DNA from: Diadophis punctatus similis | Lineage: Eukaryota; Chordata; Lepidosauria; Squamata; Dipsadidae | Assembly: GCA_023053685.1 (NCBI GenBank) | Contig: JALIGW010000040.1 | Location: 717,501 to 781,500 of the forward strand | Direction of reading: 5' to 3' | Length of the DNA: 64,000 nt | Shown here: positions 41,459-52,839 of the stretch, piece by piece | Position numbering within the stretch: position 1 is the stretch's first letter | Layout of the letters: each line of letters starts with the position of its first letter | Program-made: the position numbers and the translations under genes | The notes under the pieces: generated by a model | Told to the model about the DNA's origin: nothing | Databases searched by the model: none | Seen by the model: the letters and a program-made list of their open reading frames with translations, nothing else

Positions 41459-42004
41459 TGTAGGAAGTTAGCACCCACCCCTCTCCTAGGAAATGAGATA
41501 TCCTAGGAGATATTAAAAGGTAGAAGATATTCTGTGGAACACATCTGGAAACATGCTTTTAAACAAACAAAAGACTCCTCTTGGAAACCCCCACCCCAGC
41601 TCACATATTCCTCTCACCTGGACTGGAAGTCTTCTGCATGATAAAACCACAATAGGATTTGCCCAAGGCCCTTTCATTCAGCCAAAGCTGGATTAGACAA
41701 AAGCCAAGAGTTGCCCCAGCATGCCCCTGGGGGGTCTGAGAGCCAATGGGATACATTTCTATACAGGAACAGGAAATTTAAGAGGTGGGACCCAACTTAG
41801 ACTATAAAAACAAGGAACTCAGCATCTCTTTCTTTTCTTTTTCTCTTCACCCACACCTGGAACCATGTAAGCTACCTTTTCTGTACAGGGGCTCCTGCCA
41901 TGTGCTCCTGTCCACCATTAAACCTTCCTTCCAAGCAACCTTCATGAATCCAGTGTCTTTTTCCCCACTTGGAACTGAACCCAAAAGGATATTTCCTTAT
42001 AACA
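41459..42004 (+). repeat. 5' LTR of the ERV-like element
   Basis: TGTAGGAAGTTAGC... to ...CCTTATAACA. Contains ACTATAAAAACAAGG (TATA box) near 41800 and CCACCATTAAACC as a possible poly-A region. I see about four differences from the 3' copy. Confidence 0.9.
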
Positions 42005-45000
42005 ATTGGCGAGCCAGATGGGATTCCAAGCTAACCTCTCCAATGATCCTGGCCTAAATAAATTTATTTGACCTGGGCCATTGGAAATTAGGTTTTAAAG
42101 GGGTTTTGAGTTTCAATTCAAGGGCTTCTTAGAAAGAAGGTGAGTACCTACCTCTAAATTTTACTTTAAACCATAGAAAACTGGGAAATGTGTGTTTGCA
42201 TGTGTGTATGTGTGTGGGGGGTAATTTTTGCTTTTTAATTTTACTTTATGGCATATGTAAATTCCAATTTCAATTGAATAGTGTGTTGTCTGGGTACAAA
42301 TCATTTTAGGGAAAAAATAATCATGCTTTTTGTTTAACCAAGTTAATGTATCTTCCTAAATCCTTTGATATTTCCTTCCCCCCCTTCTCCCCCCCAGCCC
42401 TGTTTTGTCTGCTAGCCATTGCAGGATACTCATTTTATGGTGGTTCTTTTCCACTTCTCCAAATCTGTTTTAATTTGTTGCACCAATTTATAATAGTTAT
42501 CTATATTTTTGGTTTTCCTTACCTAGGTGTAGGATTTTACTTTTCTTTGCATTAGATAGGGCTCAGAGTTTAGTTGTTTTTTTTTCTTTTTGAAGATGGG
42601 AACCACATTAGCTTTTTCCCAGTTTCTCAGGTAGTCCCCGTGTCCCAAGATTTTTTTTTAAAGATGTGCAGTGGTTCTGAGATTTCATTTACCAGCTTCT
42701 TTAGGACTCTGGGACCTGGTGTTCTCTTACTGTTTTTGCTTATTTTAACTTTAGTTTACAGTCTGTTTTATTTTTCCTTTCCAGTTATATTTCTGGTTAG
42801 TTGGGTTGCATTTCTTTTTGCAAGAAGACATGCAAAGAATGAGTTAAGCAACTCATGGCTTTCTCTGTGTTGCCTTCTCTCCTTAGTGGTCCAACTGTTT
42901 CCTTGATTTTTTTTCCTGTTTTTTTTTTATGTATTGGAAGAATCTTTTATATTATCTTTCACCTTTGTTGCAAGTCGTTGTTCATTCAAGGCTTTTGTTT
43001 CCTGATTTTTCTTTATAGATTCTTGCTATCTGCTGATATTCTGCTTTAGTTATGTGTCCCTGTTTCCATTTTTGTATCTGTCCTTCATTCATTCAATTTG
43101 TCAGTGAGGTCTTTGTGCAGCCATGCTGGTTTCTTGGATTTCTGGGGTTTTTTTTCCTGATTGCTTTTGTGCAATTGGCTTTTATAATCAAGTTTTTTCA
43201 GAGTTTACCAAGCTTCTTGAGTTGCTTCTTTCCCTTTAGGACTTTCATCCAAGGAATCTTTCTCAAGTTTCTCTTGAGTTTATTAAGGTCAGCTTTATTT
43301 TAAAATCTAAGACTTTAGTGTGTTCAATTGTGTTCAATCGTTTTTGTTATGTTAATGATGCAGTTTCAAATCCTTCTACAACTTCTTCTTTGTTTGTAAG
43401 TATTAAGTCAAGTATGGACTTAATTATCTCCTCTAGTTCTCTTCTCTACCTTTTGGACAACAAAATTGTCAGCCAGGTTGGTTATTAACATATTTTATTT
43501 CTCTCTTGGTGCAAAATTAGTTTTCAAAGTTTCCATGCCTTTAATTTCTGTGTCTGCCATAATATTTATATTTAGCACTTCCAGTATCAAAATGAATAGC
43601 ATCCTTTTCTTGTGCCCTTTTTTTAAAATGTATTTAAAATCATTCTCATTTTGTTTTTAATCTGTCTCTTAGAAAAAGCTTAAGAGAGCTGAATGTATAA
43701 ATTCATTTAGGAACCTTTTAGTTTGCTGCCATTATTGAAGTATAATAATGAGTCCTTCGGGAGTTGGGCGGCATATAAGAATAACAAAATAAATAAATAA
43801 ATAAATAAAGTATATATTTTATAGCATTCAGTGAAGAGATGGGTTTTAACTGCATTAAATCTGAATCTTATTTTGGAATCAAAGTAATATTTGCTCCCAT
43901 TCAGGAATGTGGTACCTTTACATCAATCAATACCTCAGTATGTAAAATCTTTGTAAAATTCTGCCACTGGCCCACCTGGTCCTGGTGTTTGGTTGTTCTT
44001 TTGTCTCTTGATCTGCTTCTGATAATTCCATCATTGATATTCATTCATTTAATAGTTTTTGTCCTTTTCTGGTACTTTAGGCAATTCCATTTTTTTTCAA
44101 ATATTCTTTAATTTTATTTTCTGAAACTTCTTGCTCATACAGCTTTTCATAATATTGAATTATTTTTGTTTATCCTCATTTGGTAGTATAGAGTTTCTTT
44201 CTCATCTACCAGCCTATGTGTCAATGTCTTCTCTTTCTCTGTTTTGATTTGTGTAAGTTCTGTTTAGCGTTTACAGAGCACAGGACCTTCTGTTAGGGAA
44301 GGAGGAAGAATGTCTCTCTGTGTGTGTGTGTGTGTGTGTGATTGAAGGGTGGGAAAGCAAATTTTGTTGTTGTTGTTGTTGTTTTTATGTGCACATCCCA
44401 AAAGCAAACCCCAGAATTTTTCAGTTCTAAAATGTGAAGCACGTGAAAGTGGAGGTCCTAGTACTAGCTGTATAGGGGCGGCTAGTCCTCGCAGATCCCC
44501 TTTTTGGATCTGATAAACCTAAGGAGATTCCCTACAGGAAGGGGGCCTTACTTCTACGAGGGAATCGGAAGTCCTTCCCAGAGTTTTTTTTCTCTGAAAC
44601 TGTTGAGCGTGCCGCTAGCTAAGCCAAAGTGAACCTTACATTTAAAGGATCATGGGAAGCTCTAGTTCGAGGGTGGCGGAACCCGTGTGTGGTCTTGGAA
44701 CCTGGGACGCCAGGAATATGTCTGTATGACAGGAATGTGCAAAAGTAAAAGCAGAAAACTTGTGTAGAAAATGGGCTTTGCTGAGGGATGATACAGAGAA
44801 ACAAAACAAAACAAAACAGCCAATTTGGCTAAATAAAGGTACTTAAGAAAACAGAAAAGGAAAAATGTTGAGATGTTTGTTTCTTCTCTCTCTCTTTTCT
44901 TCTCTCTCTCTTATATGTAACCACGTGGTTTGTTTGTTAAGATTTGTGCCTTCCTAATTTAACTGAGATTTATGGCAGGAAGGACTTGTGTGTGTGTCCT

Positions 45001-45861
45001 GTCATCCTCTTTGTCCCTGTTTTTGTGTCTGTGTACGTCTTTGTCTTGTCTTGTGCGCACTCGAGTAATTGCAACTGTAAAATGTCTCTGTTTCCTAGAG
45101 ATATGAATTTCAAATTGTTAGAAAAATTAAAAGCACTGAAAAGAAAGGAAAATGTCTTTGCCCAGTTAGGACTGGCCAACCTGGTCTGGGACAAGGAACA
45201 GAGTTCAATTTTCCTATTCCTCTCTGTGTTTTTAAGAAAAGCCAAAATTTAAGGGACAATGTTTTAAGTTAATTTACAGGAAAATTCCATTCTCACATTT
45301 ACTGTATGTACATGCAAACAGTTTTAATATTGCTCTTCTGTGATGTTTAATGGATGCCAATTCTCTGCTAAGATGGAAATGTCTGTTCATTTTTTTCCCC
45401 GGTGATGTCTCCATTTTGTTATAATTGATTTAACTGCGATACTGATGTGTTGTTTGTTTTCCTCAAACCCTGCCTACAAGCTATCTACCCCCCCCCCCAA
45501 ATCTCTAATCCTTTTACAATGCCTCTCGTGGTAGAATTACCAGCAAAAGGGGGAAGGGACCCTGTTCTTATGTCTTTCAGCCCTGCACACATGATCCTGA
45601 AGCCTATGGAAGCAGAGCAAATGGGCTCAGACACTGCCTCCAGTAAAGACATTCTATCCATTTGAGCCAGAATTGGGTTTGCATCTAGTCCTCTAGTCAT
45701 CACAGCAACCAGAGTGGAGCAGATCTTTCCAAGCCTGACTGACCAGCCTTACCACCAAAACCTAAGGCCACCCAGCAGACATGAATGAAAGGACCCTGAG
45801 ATGGACAATTAAAGACCAAACATCTATTTTCAATCCCCAGAAGACAGCTGAAAAGACTAGG

Positions 45862-46170
45862 GGGGAGGGGGGAACTTCATTGTAAAGTTTTTCTTTCTTT
45901 CTTTGCTTCAGTCACAGAAATTCATTGTAAAGTTTTTCTTTCTTTCTTTGCTTCAGTCACAGAAATTCATTGTAAAATTTTTCTTTCTTTCTTTGCTTCA
46001 GTCACAGAAATTCATTGTAAAGTTTTTCTTTCTTTCTTTGCTTCAGTCACAGAAATTCATTGTAAAGTTTTCTTTCTTTGCTTCAGTCACAGAAATTCAT
46101 TGTAAAGTTTTTTTTCTTTGTTTTCTTTCTTTCCTTGCTTCATTCACTGAAATTCATTGTAAAGTTTCTC
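45862..46170 (+). repeat. 45-bp minisatellite, in frame
   Basis: The unit GCTTCAGTCACAGAAATTCA, TTGTAAAGTTTTTCTTTCTT, TCTTT starts at 45905 and 45950 and repeats about five to six times with shortening at the end. Since 45 is divisible by three, one frame (45903-46262) stays open with the repeat LLQSQKFIVKFFFLS. Confidence 0.9.
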
Positions 46171-46615
46171 TTTCTTGTCTCATCTATATTGTAATCAGTT
46201 TAGTGTACTCATGTAAGAATTGTATTGGGAGTGGTTGCCACAGTGAGTTCTGTACACTTTAGATTTCTGTCTAGTGGGAGGTAAATTTGTAGCTGCATAC
46301 ACAAACACACAGAGACACGCCATTCAGAATTAGACTGAGGTTATCCTTTTTCCACCTACCTCCACCCAAAGCTGCTTTTAGCTTGCTGGTTTTTTTGTTG
46401 TTGTTGTTTTGACTCCTGCTTTGTGGCATTAAAGCCCAGGCAGTCATATCTCCCTGTTAATTCCATGGGGGAAGGGGACAGGTCCCCTCAGGCAATTTCC
46501 CCACTTGAAGAGCTAGCAGAAAGGATCTTCGAAAACCCAAGGCCTGACTGCTGCCCAGTAAAGCAGGGTATTTTGCACTGGTGGTCTCAGGAGTAAGAGT
46601 CCCAGGGCTCATTCC

Positions 46616-46643
46616 AAAAAAAAAAAAAAAAAAAAAAAAAAAA
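46616..46643 (+). repeat. Poly-A run
   Basis: About 28 adenines inside the LTR element interior; could be the tail of a small retroposed sequence or simple expansion. Confidence 0.8.
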
Positions 46644-47106
46644 GGAAAAGCCTAGATTGCACACTGGCTAATTTCAATTTGGACTCACAAATCCTAGATG
46701 CACTAAAGTAAGAGCTAGGGAAGATTCAAGAACCATCCCTTGGAAATGGGCAGCCTGTGATTTCAAGGTAAACCATGGCTGTGGGAATATTGTGGGGCCT
46801 GTGCTTGCTTGAAACCTGTCTGGGAGCTCATCGAAAGTGTTATCAAACATCTGAACATAATTGACATGGAAAATTGGATACTGTAAACTTTTGCCCTGGC
46901 CATTGACCATCATGGTTGAAAGCTCTCCTTTTGGGAGCCACTGAAGGAATCCTGCTGCTGCCTCTTTCAACTGCCTCTTTCAACGTCTTCCCCTCTGCAT
47001 CAGAGAAAATTGAAAGCACCCATAAAATCTCCCTGACCTGATCAATTTGAAGCTTGTGTCAAAACATGTGTTGCACTCACATGTTTTGAAAAAAAAAATG
47101 AGGGAT

Positions 47107-47651
47107 TGTAGGAAGTTAGCACCCACCCCTCTCCTAGGAAATGAGATATCCTAGGAGATATTAAAAGGTAGAAGATATTCTGTGGAACACATCTGGAAAC
47201 ATGCTTTTAAACAAACAAAAGACTCCTCTTGGAAACCCCCACCCCAGCTCACATATTCCTCTCACCTGGACTGGAAGTCTTCTGCATGATAAAACCACAA
47301 TAGGATTTGCCCAAGGCCCTTTCATTCAGCCAAAGCTGGATTAGACAAAAGCCAAGAGTTGCCCCAGCATGCCCCTGGGGGGCCTGAGAGCCAATGGGAT
47401 ACATTTCTATACAGGAACAGGAAATTTAAGAGGTGGGACCCAACTTAGACTATAAAAACAAGGAACTCAGCATCTCTTTCTTTTCTTTTTCTCTTCACCC
47501 ACACCTGGAACCATGTAAGCTACCTTTTCTGTACAGGGGCTCCTGCCATGTGCTCCTGTCCACCATTAAACCTTCCTTCCAAGCAACCTTCATGAATCCA
47601 GTGTCTTTTTCCCCACTTGGAACTGAACCCAGAAGGATATTCCTTATAACA
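47107..47651 (+). repeat. 3' LTR of the ERV-like element
   Basis: Nearly identical to 41459-42004. Differences noted: GGGGGTCTG/GGGGGCCTG, CCCAAAAGG/CCCAGAAGG and ATATTTCC/ATATTCC. Confidence 0.9.
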
Positions 47652-47869
47652 GTACAAAGTTTGTTATCTTGCTTTTGTGTCTTGCTTCTGTTCTTGCCTT
47701 CAAAAGCTAGGCACATCCTTGAAAATATAGAAGAAACTGTTACCCAGGAATATCAGGCCCCATAGATAAAGGAACTACAGTAGGGAGTTTTCCTGCCTCA
47801 TAAATTCTGAATCCTGAAAACATTCTGCTGAATAAACAACTTGACCAGGGAGGGAAACCGCCCCTACAC

Positions 47870-50527
47870 AAGGCTATAGGAATGCTCCATAGATTCCTTT
47901 TGCTAACGTACCTGCCTCCTAGCTGCGTGGCAAAGGCCCTGCCTGTTCTGCTCGAGGCGGTTGCAGGGCTGGCGATTGAGTTTCCCAGGTTGATGGTGCT
48001 GGGGGATTTTAATCTGCCATCGCCCGGCGAAGCCTCAGGGGCAGTCCAGGAGTTCATGGCTTCCATGACAACCATGGACCTGACCCAAGTAGTTCAGGGT
48101 CCGACTCATGAGGGTGGTCACACGCTTGACCTTGTGTTTCTCTCGGGACAGTGGAGAGATGATCTGAGGCTGAGGGGTTTAGTCACAGTACCCTTGTCGT
48201 GGTCAGATCATTTCCTTCTGAGGTTGGATTTCATGGCACCACTCCTCCACCGCAAGGAGGCGGGACCGATTAAGTGGTTCCGCCCCAGGCGCCTAATGGA
48301 ACCCGACGGATTCCAGAGGGAACTTGGGGAAATACCTGAATCCCTGGTACACAGTTCATCCGAGTCTCTGGTTGCGGCCTGGAATCAGGCAGCAGCAGGG
48401 GCTCTGGATCGGATTGCGCCTTTGCAGCCTCTCCGTGGAAGTGGATCCAGGAGGGCTCTTTGGTTTACCGAGGAACTCCGGGAGATGAAGCGCCACAAGA
48501 GACGCCTAGAGCGACGATGGAGATCTAGTAAAGCTGAGTCTGACCAGACACTTTTAAGAACTTTCATTAAGTCTTACTTAGTGGCGATAAGGGCGGCAAA
48601 ATGTTCGCATTTTTCCGCTCTTATTGCGTCTGCTGACTCCCGCCCAGCCGCCCTGTTTAGGGTGACCCGCACCCTTCTTGCTAAGGAGGAAGGCGGAGAT
48701 CCCTTGCAGGGTAGAGCTGAGGAATTTTCTCGGTTTCTGGCGAATAAAGTCATTCAGATTCGGACAGACCTGGACTCTGATTGGGCAGTACAGGCCGAGA
48801 CGACTGGGGCAGGTCTTAGTCTGGTTATATGGGATAGGTTTGAACCGGTGACTCCTGAGGATGTAGACAAGGCCATAGGAGCGATGAGCTCAGCCACTTG
48901 TTTATTGGACCCGTGTCCTTCCTGGCTGGTTTCGGCCACCAGGGAGGTTTCACGCGGCTGGCTCCAGGCGTTGGTCAACGCTTCTTTGAGAGAGGGGTCC
49001 GTCCCGCGGCCCTTAAAAGCTGCGGTGGTGAGACCCCTCCTCAAGAAGCCTTCCCTGGACCCGGCGGATTTAAAGAACTTCCGTCCAGTCTCCAACCTTC
49101 CCTTCGCAGGGAAGGTTGTTGAGAAAGTGGTGGCGCTCCAGCTCCTACGACTGTTGGATGACACTGATTTTCTGGATCCCTTTCAATCAGGCTTCAGGCG
49201 CGGCTACAGTACGGAAACGGCTTTGGTCACCCTGATGGATTATCTCTGGCGAGCCCGGGATGGGGGTTATTCCTCCATCCTGGTGCTACTTGACCTCTCA
49301 GCGGCCTTCGATACCATTGACCATGGTATCCTTCTGCGTCGTCTCGGAGAGGTGGGGGTGGGCGGCACTGTTTTGCAGTGGTTTTCCTCCTTCCTCTCTG
49401 ACAGGGGGGCAGAGGACGAGCCCTAGGCCCCTACTATGTGGGGTGCCGCAGGGCTCGGTCCTCTTGCCCATCCTGTTTAACATCTACATGAAGCCACTGG
49501 GTGAGATCATCCGACAACACGGGGTGAGGTATCAGCAATATGCTGATGATACCCAGTTGTACATCTCCACCCCGTCTCAATTCGGGGAAGCCGTAGACGT
49601 AATGGGCCGCTGCCTGGACGATGTTAGGGTCTGGATGGGGAAGAACCGGCTAAAACTTAACCCTGACAAGACTGAGTGGCTGTGGATATTGCCTCCTAAG
49701 GACTTGACCAACTGTCCCTCCTTGGTTCTTGGGGGGGAAAAATTAGCTCCCTCAGAACAGGTTCGCAATTTGGGTGTCCTTCTAGATCCACAGCTAAAAT
49801 TAGAGCAACATCTTTCAGCTGTGGCTAGGGGGACCTTTGCACAAGTACGTCTTGTGCACCAATTGCGACTCTACTTGGAGAAGGAGGCACTTCTCACAGT
49901 CACTCATGCCCTTATCACCTCACGGCTGGATTACTGCAATGCGCTCTACATGGGGCTACCCTTGAAGAGTGTCCGGCGACTGCAATTGGTGCAAAATGCA
50001 GCTGCGCGAGCTGTGGTGGGTGCACCCAGATGCACCCACGTAACACCAATTCTCCGCCAGCTGCATTGGCTGCCCATTAGTCTCCGGATCCAATTCAAGG
50101 TGTTGGTCGTTACCTTTAAAGCCTTACATGGCTCAGGGCCAGGTTACCTTCGGGACCGCATCCTGCCGCATACCTCCCTATGACTGGTTAGGTCCCACAG
50201 AGTGGGTCTCCTCCAGGTCCCATCGACCAAACAATGCCGGTTGGCGGGGCCGAGGGGGAGAGCCTTCTCTGTGGGAGCCCCCTTCCTTTGGAACCAACTC
50301 CCTCCAGAGATCAGGATTATCCCCACCCTGCTGGCCTTCCGTAAAGCAATAAAAACTTGGCTCTTCCGGCAGGCAGGGTATGAATGAAAGTTTTTTAAAT
50401 GGATAGTATTTTAATATGGCTCCTTTTAAAAATTGTTTTATTTTTATGTGTTTCTATATCTGCTGTGAGCCGCCCAGAGTCCCCCGGGAGTTGGGCGGCA
50501 TAGAAATTTTAATAAATAAATAAATAA
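47870..50527 (+). mobile_element. L2-type LINE, 5' truncated, endonuclease-RT ORF with one frameshift
   Basis: Frame 1 (47882-49426) begins inside the endonuclease (MVLGDFNLPSP, HTLDLVFLSG, SWSDHFLLRLDF) and enters the RT (LKNFRPVSNLPFAGKVVEKV, QSGFRRGYSTETALVTL, LLDLSAAFDTIDHGILLRRL). A shift between about 49395 and 49430 moves the rest to another frame (49260-50183): [31 protein letters not shown] (YADD at 49539-49550), then NRLKLNPDKTEWLWIL. The 3' end has the L2 tail GCCGCCCAGAGTCCCCCGGG and (AAATAAAT)n. Close to intact, so relatively young. LINE RT/endonuclease makes and integrates cDNA at nicked target DNA. Confidence 0.9.
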
Positions 50528-50529
50528 GG

Positions 50530-50815
50530 TGGACAGAGACAGGGGCCTGAACAAAGCCGTTGGTAACGAACCTTTGTCTCTGATTGAGTAAAATTTGTTT
50601 CTAACAGCGTAAAATGTATATAATACTCTGAGCCACTCTCGCAGGGGTGTGGCTATTCCTTATATGCATTTGGTCTGTATGTTTTGGATATAGTTTTGTC
50701 ACCCAGCTTTTTTACTTTGGCCATAAATAAAAAGCTGTTATTTTTTGCTAGCCTTGTCTCGAGTCTCTCTCTCTTTGTCATCTCAGTGGCTCGGGGAAAC
50801 TTCTGGGACCTTACA
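50530..50815 (+). mobile_element. Possible LTR fragment
   Basis: TATATAATACTCTGAGCC, a CATAAATAAAAAGC polyadenylation-like motif and a CTCGGGGAAACTTCTGGGAC, CTTACA end resemble the U3-R-U5 of an LTR. The matching sequence left of the L2 (about 47655-47870) may be its other half. No partner LTR is seen. Confidence 0.35.
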
Positions 50816-50939
50816 GTAACTTCCTTCCTTCTGCTCGTTTTTTATTTCACGTTATCCTGTGCATTTTTCATTGTGGAGTGATTCTAAAATATATGTAATG
50901 TTACTATTAAAAAATTGAAAAAACAAGATCAGCCATACT

Positions 50940-51610
50940 AAGATTTGGGGGGAAACGCAGAAAGACGGAAAGATAAACCACTTTCCAGCCTCCATCCAGG
51001 TATTGGAACCGGGACTGTCCCTTGGATCTCAGCTCGACAGCGGCTCTGCACCCGGGGCGAGGGGGTGGGGGCTACCTGGACCCAGTACAGGCTGGGAGAG
51101 GGGAGACCCCACGCAGGAACAGCGCCTTTTGATGGCGAGGGGCGCCAATAGGAAGCCATTGGGAGGCGGGGTCAGGGCCCGGGCCGGAAGTATAGCGTCA
51201 CGGCGGGCTGACCGGAGGCCGGAAGCGGAAGCGGGGCGGCCTGCGGAGACCCTGGTGGCGGCGGAGAGCGGAGAGAACGGCGGTGGCGGAGGACGACCCA
51301 GCATCATGGCGGCGGCTCCGCCCGGGCCTGACCCGGCTCTGAGGGCACCCGGTGAGGCCACGGCCTCTGCAGGCGGCGCCGGGCCCGGCCTGGCTCAGCG
51401 CTGCTGCTTCTGTTGCCGGGCCTTCGTAGTCGGCGGCCGAAGTGTTGCGGTGCGGCCGACGAGGCGGCTGTCCGAACCGCCTGGGTCCTGGGTCGGCTGG
51501 GGGCGGAGGGCCGGTCGTCCGGGTCTCGGGAGTAAACCGCGGCCAGAAGTTGGTTTCTGGGTGACCGCGGCCTGTCTCGTTGACGGGTTTTCCCTTTCCT
51601 TCTTTGCAGA
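50940..51610 (+). promoter_or_regulatory. MTF1 CpG-island promoter
   Basis: GC-rich, CpG-dense region without a TATA box, containing GGCCGGAAGCGGAAGCGG (ETS-like GGAAG sites at about 51180-51235) and ending in the noncoding first exon. It lies just upstream of the MTF1 coding start. Confidence 0.65.
51240..51351 (+). other. MTF1: MTF1 noncoding exon 1 (approximate 5' end)
   Basis: GC-rich sequence ending in CACCCG|GTGAGG at about 51351. An ATG at 51306 opens a frame, but it is not joined in frame to the MTF1 coding exon. The 5' border is a guess. Confidence 0.5.
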
Positions 51611-51659
51611 CAGTCCGCACCGTCTTCCTCCTGTGGCCGTCCCTGAACTCCACTGAGCC

Positions 51660-51839
51660 ATGGGGGAGAACAGCCCACGGAATGTCATCTACTACGAGGT
51701 GGAGGAAGATGACTTGGCTCGAGATGACAAACTGATAAGATTTGATGACCAGAATGGCCTGGCCTCACCTTCCTCCGGGACAGTCTATGACAGGACGACC
51801 GTCCTCATTGAGCAAGACCAGGAGCCATTGGAGGAGGAG

Positions 51840-51871
<32 letters not shown>

Positions 51872-52085
51872 AGGGCAAAGCGTGCATCTTCTGCCTTTCT
51901 TACAGGAGGATAGATTTCACTTGATGGCCGATCATGGAGGCATCTCCCAGGGCTACGTGCAGCACATTATTTCGCCAGATCAGATCCATTTGACTATCAA
52001 TCCTGGCTCAACTCCCATGCCACGGAACATTGAAGGGGCCACCCTCACTTTGCAGTCAGAGTGCCCTGAAACTAAGCTTAAAGAA
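51660..52085 (+). CDS. MTF1: MTF1 (metal regulatory transcription factor 1), coding exon 1
   Basis: MTF1 is a zinc-sensing nuclear activator that binds metal response elements of metallothionein and related genes. The exon starts at acceptor TTCTTTGCAG (51609); ATG at 51660 is preceded by GAGCC. It encodes [20 protein letters not shown], then [18 protein letters not shown], a run of about 16 Glu, [12 protein letters not shown], and [20 protein letters not shown] with [13 protein letters not shown]. All are conserved MTF1 N-terminal blocks. The donor is GAA|GTAAGT, phase 0. The Glu run is longer than the acidic stretch I recall in human MTF1. Confidence 0.95.
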
Positions 52086-52316
52086 GTAAGTTGCCAGCTT
52101 AAATGGGACCCTCTTTCTGAGAGTCTTCTGGAATAAGTTCTTCATTGAAAGAATTTTGGCTCATGTAAAAAAGTTATTGAGTGTCTTCTGGTTTGTCTGC
52201 GAAAATTATTTTCTTTTGCATTTTAGGAGCTTAAAACATGCCAAAATACATAAGTTAAGGTGCTTAAATTTCTAAAACAATTTTGTTTTTCTCTGTTTTT
52301 GTTTTTATTTAATATC

Positions 52317-52456
52317 TACCGTGTTTTCCCAAAAATAAGACCCTGTCTTAAATTTTTTTGAACCCTGAAATAAGCACTTTGCCTTATTGCCATGCACTCA
52401 AAAGCCCGATTGGACTTATTATCAGGGGATATCTTATTTTGGGGGAAACAGGGTAT
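52317..52456. mobile_element. MITE with TACCGTGTTTTCCC ends
   Basis: Left end TACCGTGTTTTCCCAAAAATAAGAC, right end CTTATTTTGGGGGAAACAGGGTA, inverted repeats. About 140 bp in MTF1 intron; probably mariner-like. Confidence 0.7.
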
Positions 52457-52589
52457 TACTGCCTATTTCAGCCAGTGACTCTGGACAGCATATATCATAA
52501 AACATAAAAATATACACTATATTTAGTCAAGAGTAAAACTATTGCTAGTTTTAATATAACCAAGGCTAAATAACTTAAGAAACAGGGTC

Positions 52590-52800
52590 CTTAACATACT
52601 CAGGCCCCAGGCCCGGGCACACAACCAAGTCTTCACAACCTTATGGAAGACTAGCAGGGTCATGATCATCCCACTCTCTGAAGGAATGATATTCCAGAGG
52701 ACAGGGAGAACCAGAGAAGGCACATCTCCTAGTTCCCACCAGCCAACATTCCTTGGCTGACGGGACTTGTAACATGTCCAACTTGCCAGACTAAACTGGA
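52590..52800 (-). mobile_element. Old L2 3' fragment, antisense
   Basis: Minus-strand text gives SLVLPVLWNIIPSESGMIMT and VFHKVVKTWL, the diverged equivalent of the L2 3' segment (LWNQLPPEIRTIPTLLAFRK) in the window. Confidence 0.6.
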
Positions 52801-52839
52801 TGAGTAGAAACAACTTTTGTTTGCTTTTGAGTAATGTTT

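Larger units (their letters stand above)
41459..47651 (+). mobile_element. LTR retroelement (ERV-like) lacking gag/pol/env coding capacity
   Basis: Paired LTRs of 546 and 545 bp begin TG and end CA, with a 4-bp target duplication GTAC at 41455-41458 and 47652-47655. A primer-binding-like TGGCGAGCCAGATGGGAT starts at 42007, and a purine run (GAAAAAAAAAATGAGGGA) abuts the 3' LTR. The 5.1-kb interior shows no protease, RT or integrase motif in any frame. It contains an L2 tail (about 43745-43810), a 45-bp minisatellite and a poly-A run, so it is non-autonomous or gutted. Old endogenous virus versus Gypsy-type element is unresolved. Confidence 0.75.

Noticed and set aside
42340..44230. Series of hydrophobic open frames suggesting membrane proteins
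   Set aside because: T-rich sequence gives Phe/Leu/Ile frames by composition; no conserved motif or splice structure.
45862..46170. Possible CRISPR-like array of 45-bp repeats
   Set aside because: Eukaryotic DNA, units are contiguous without spacers: a minisatellite.
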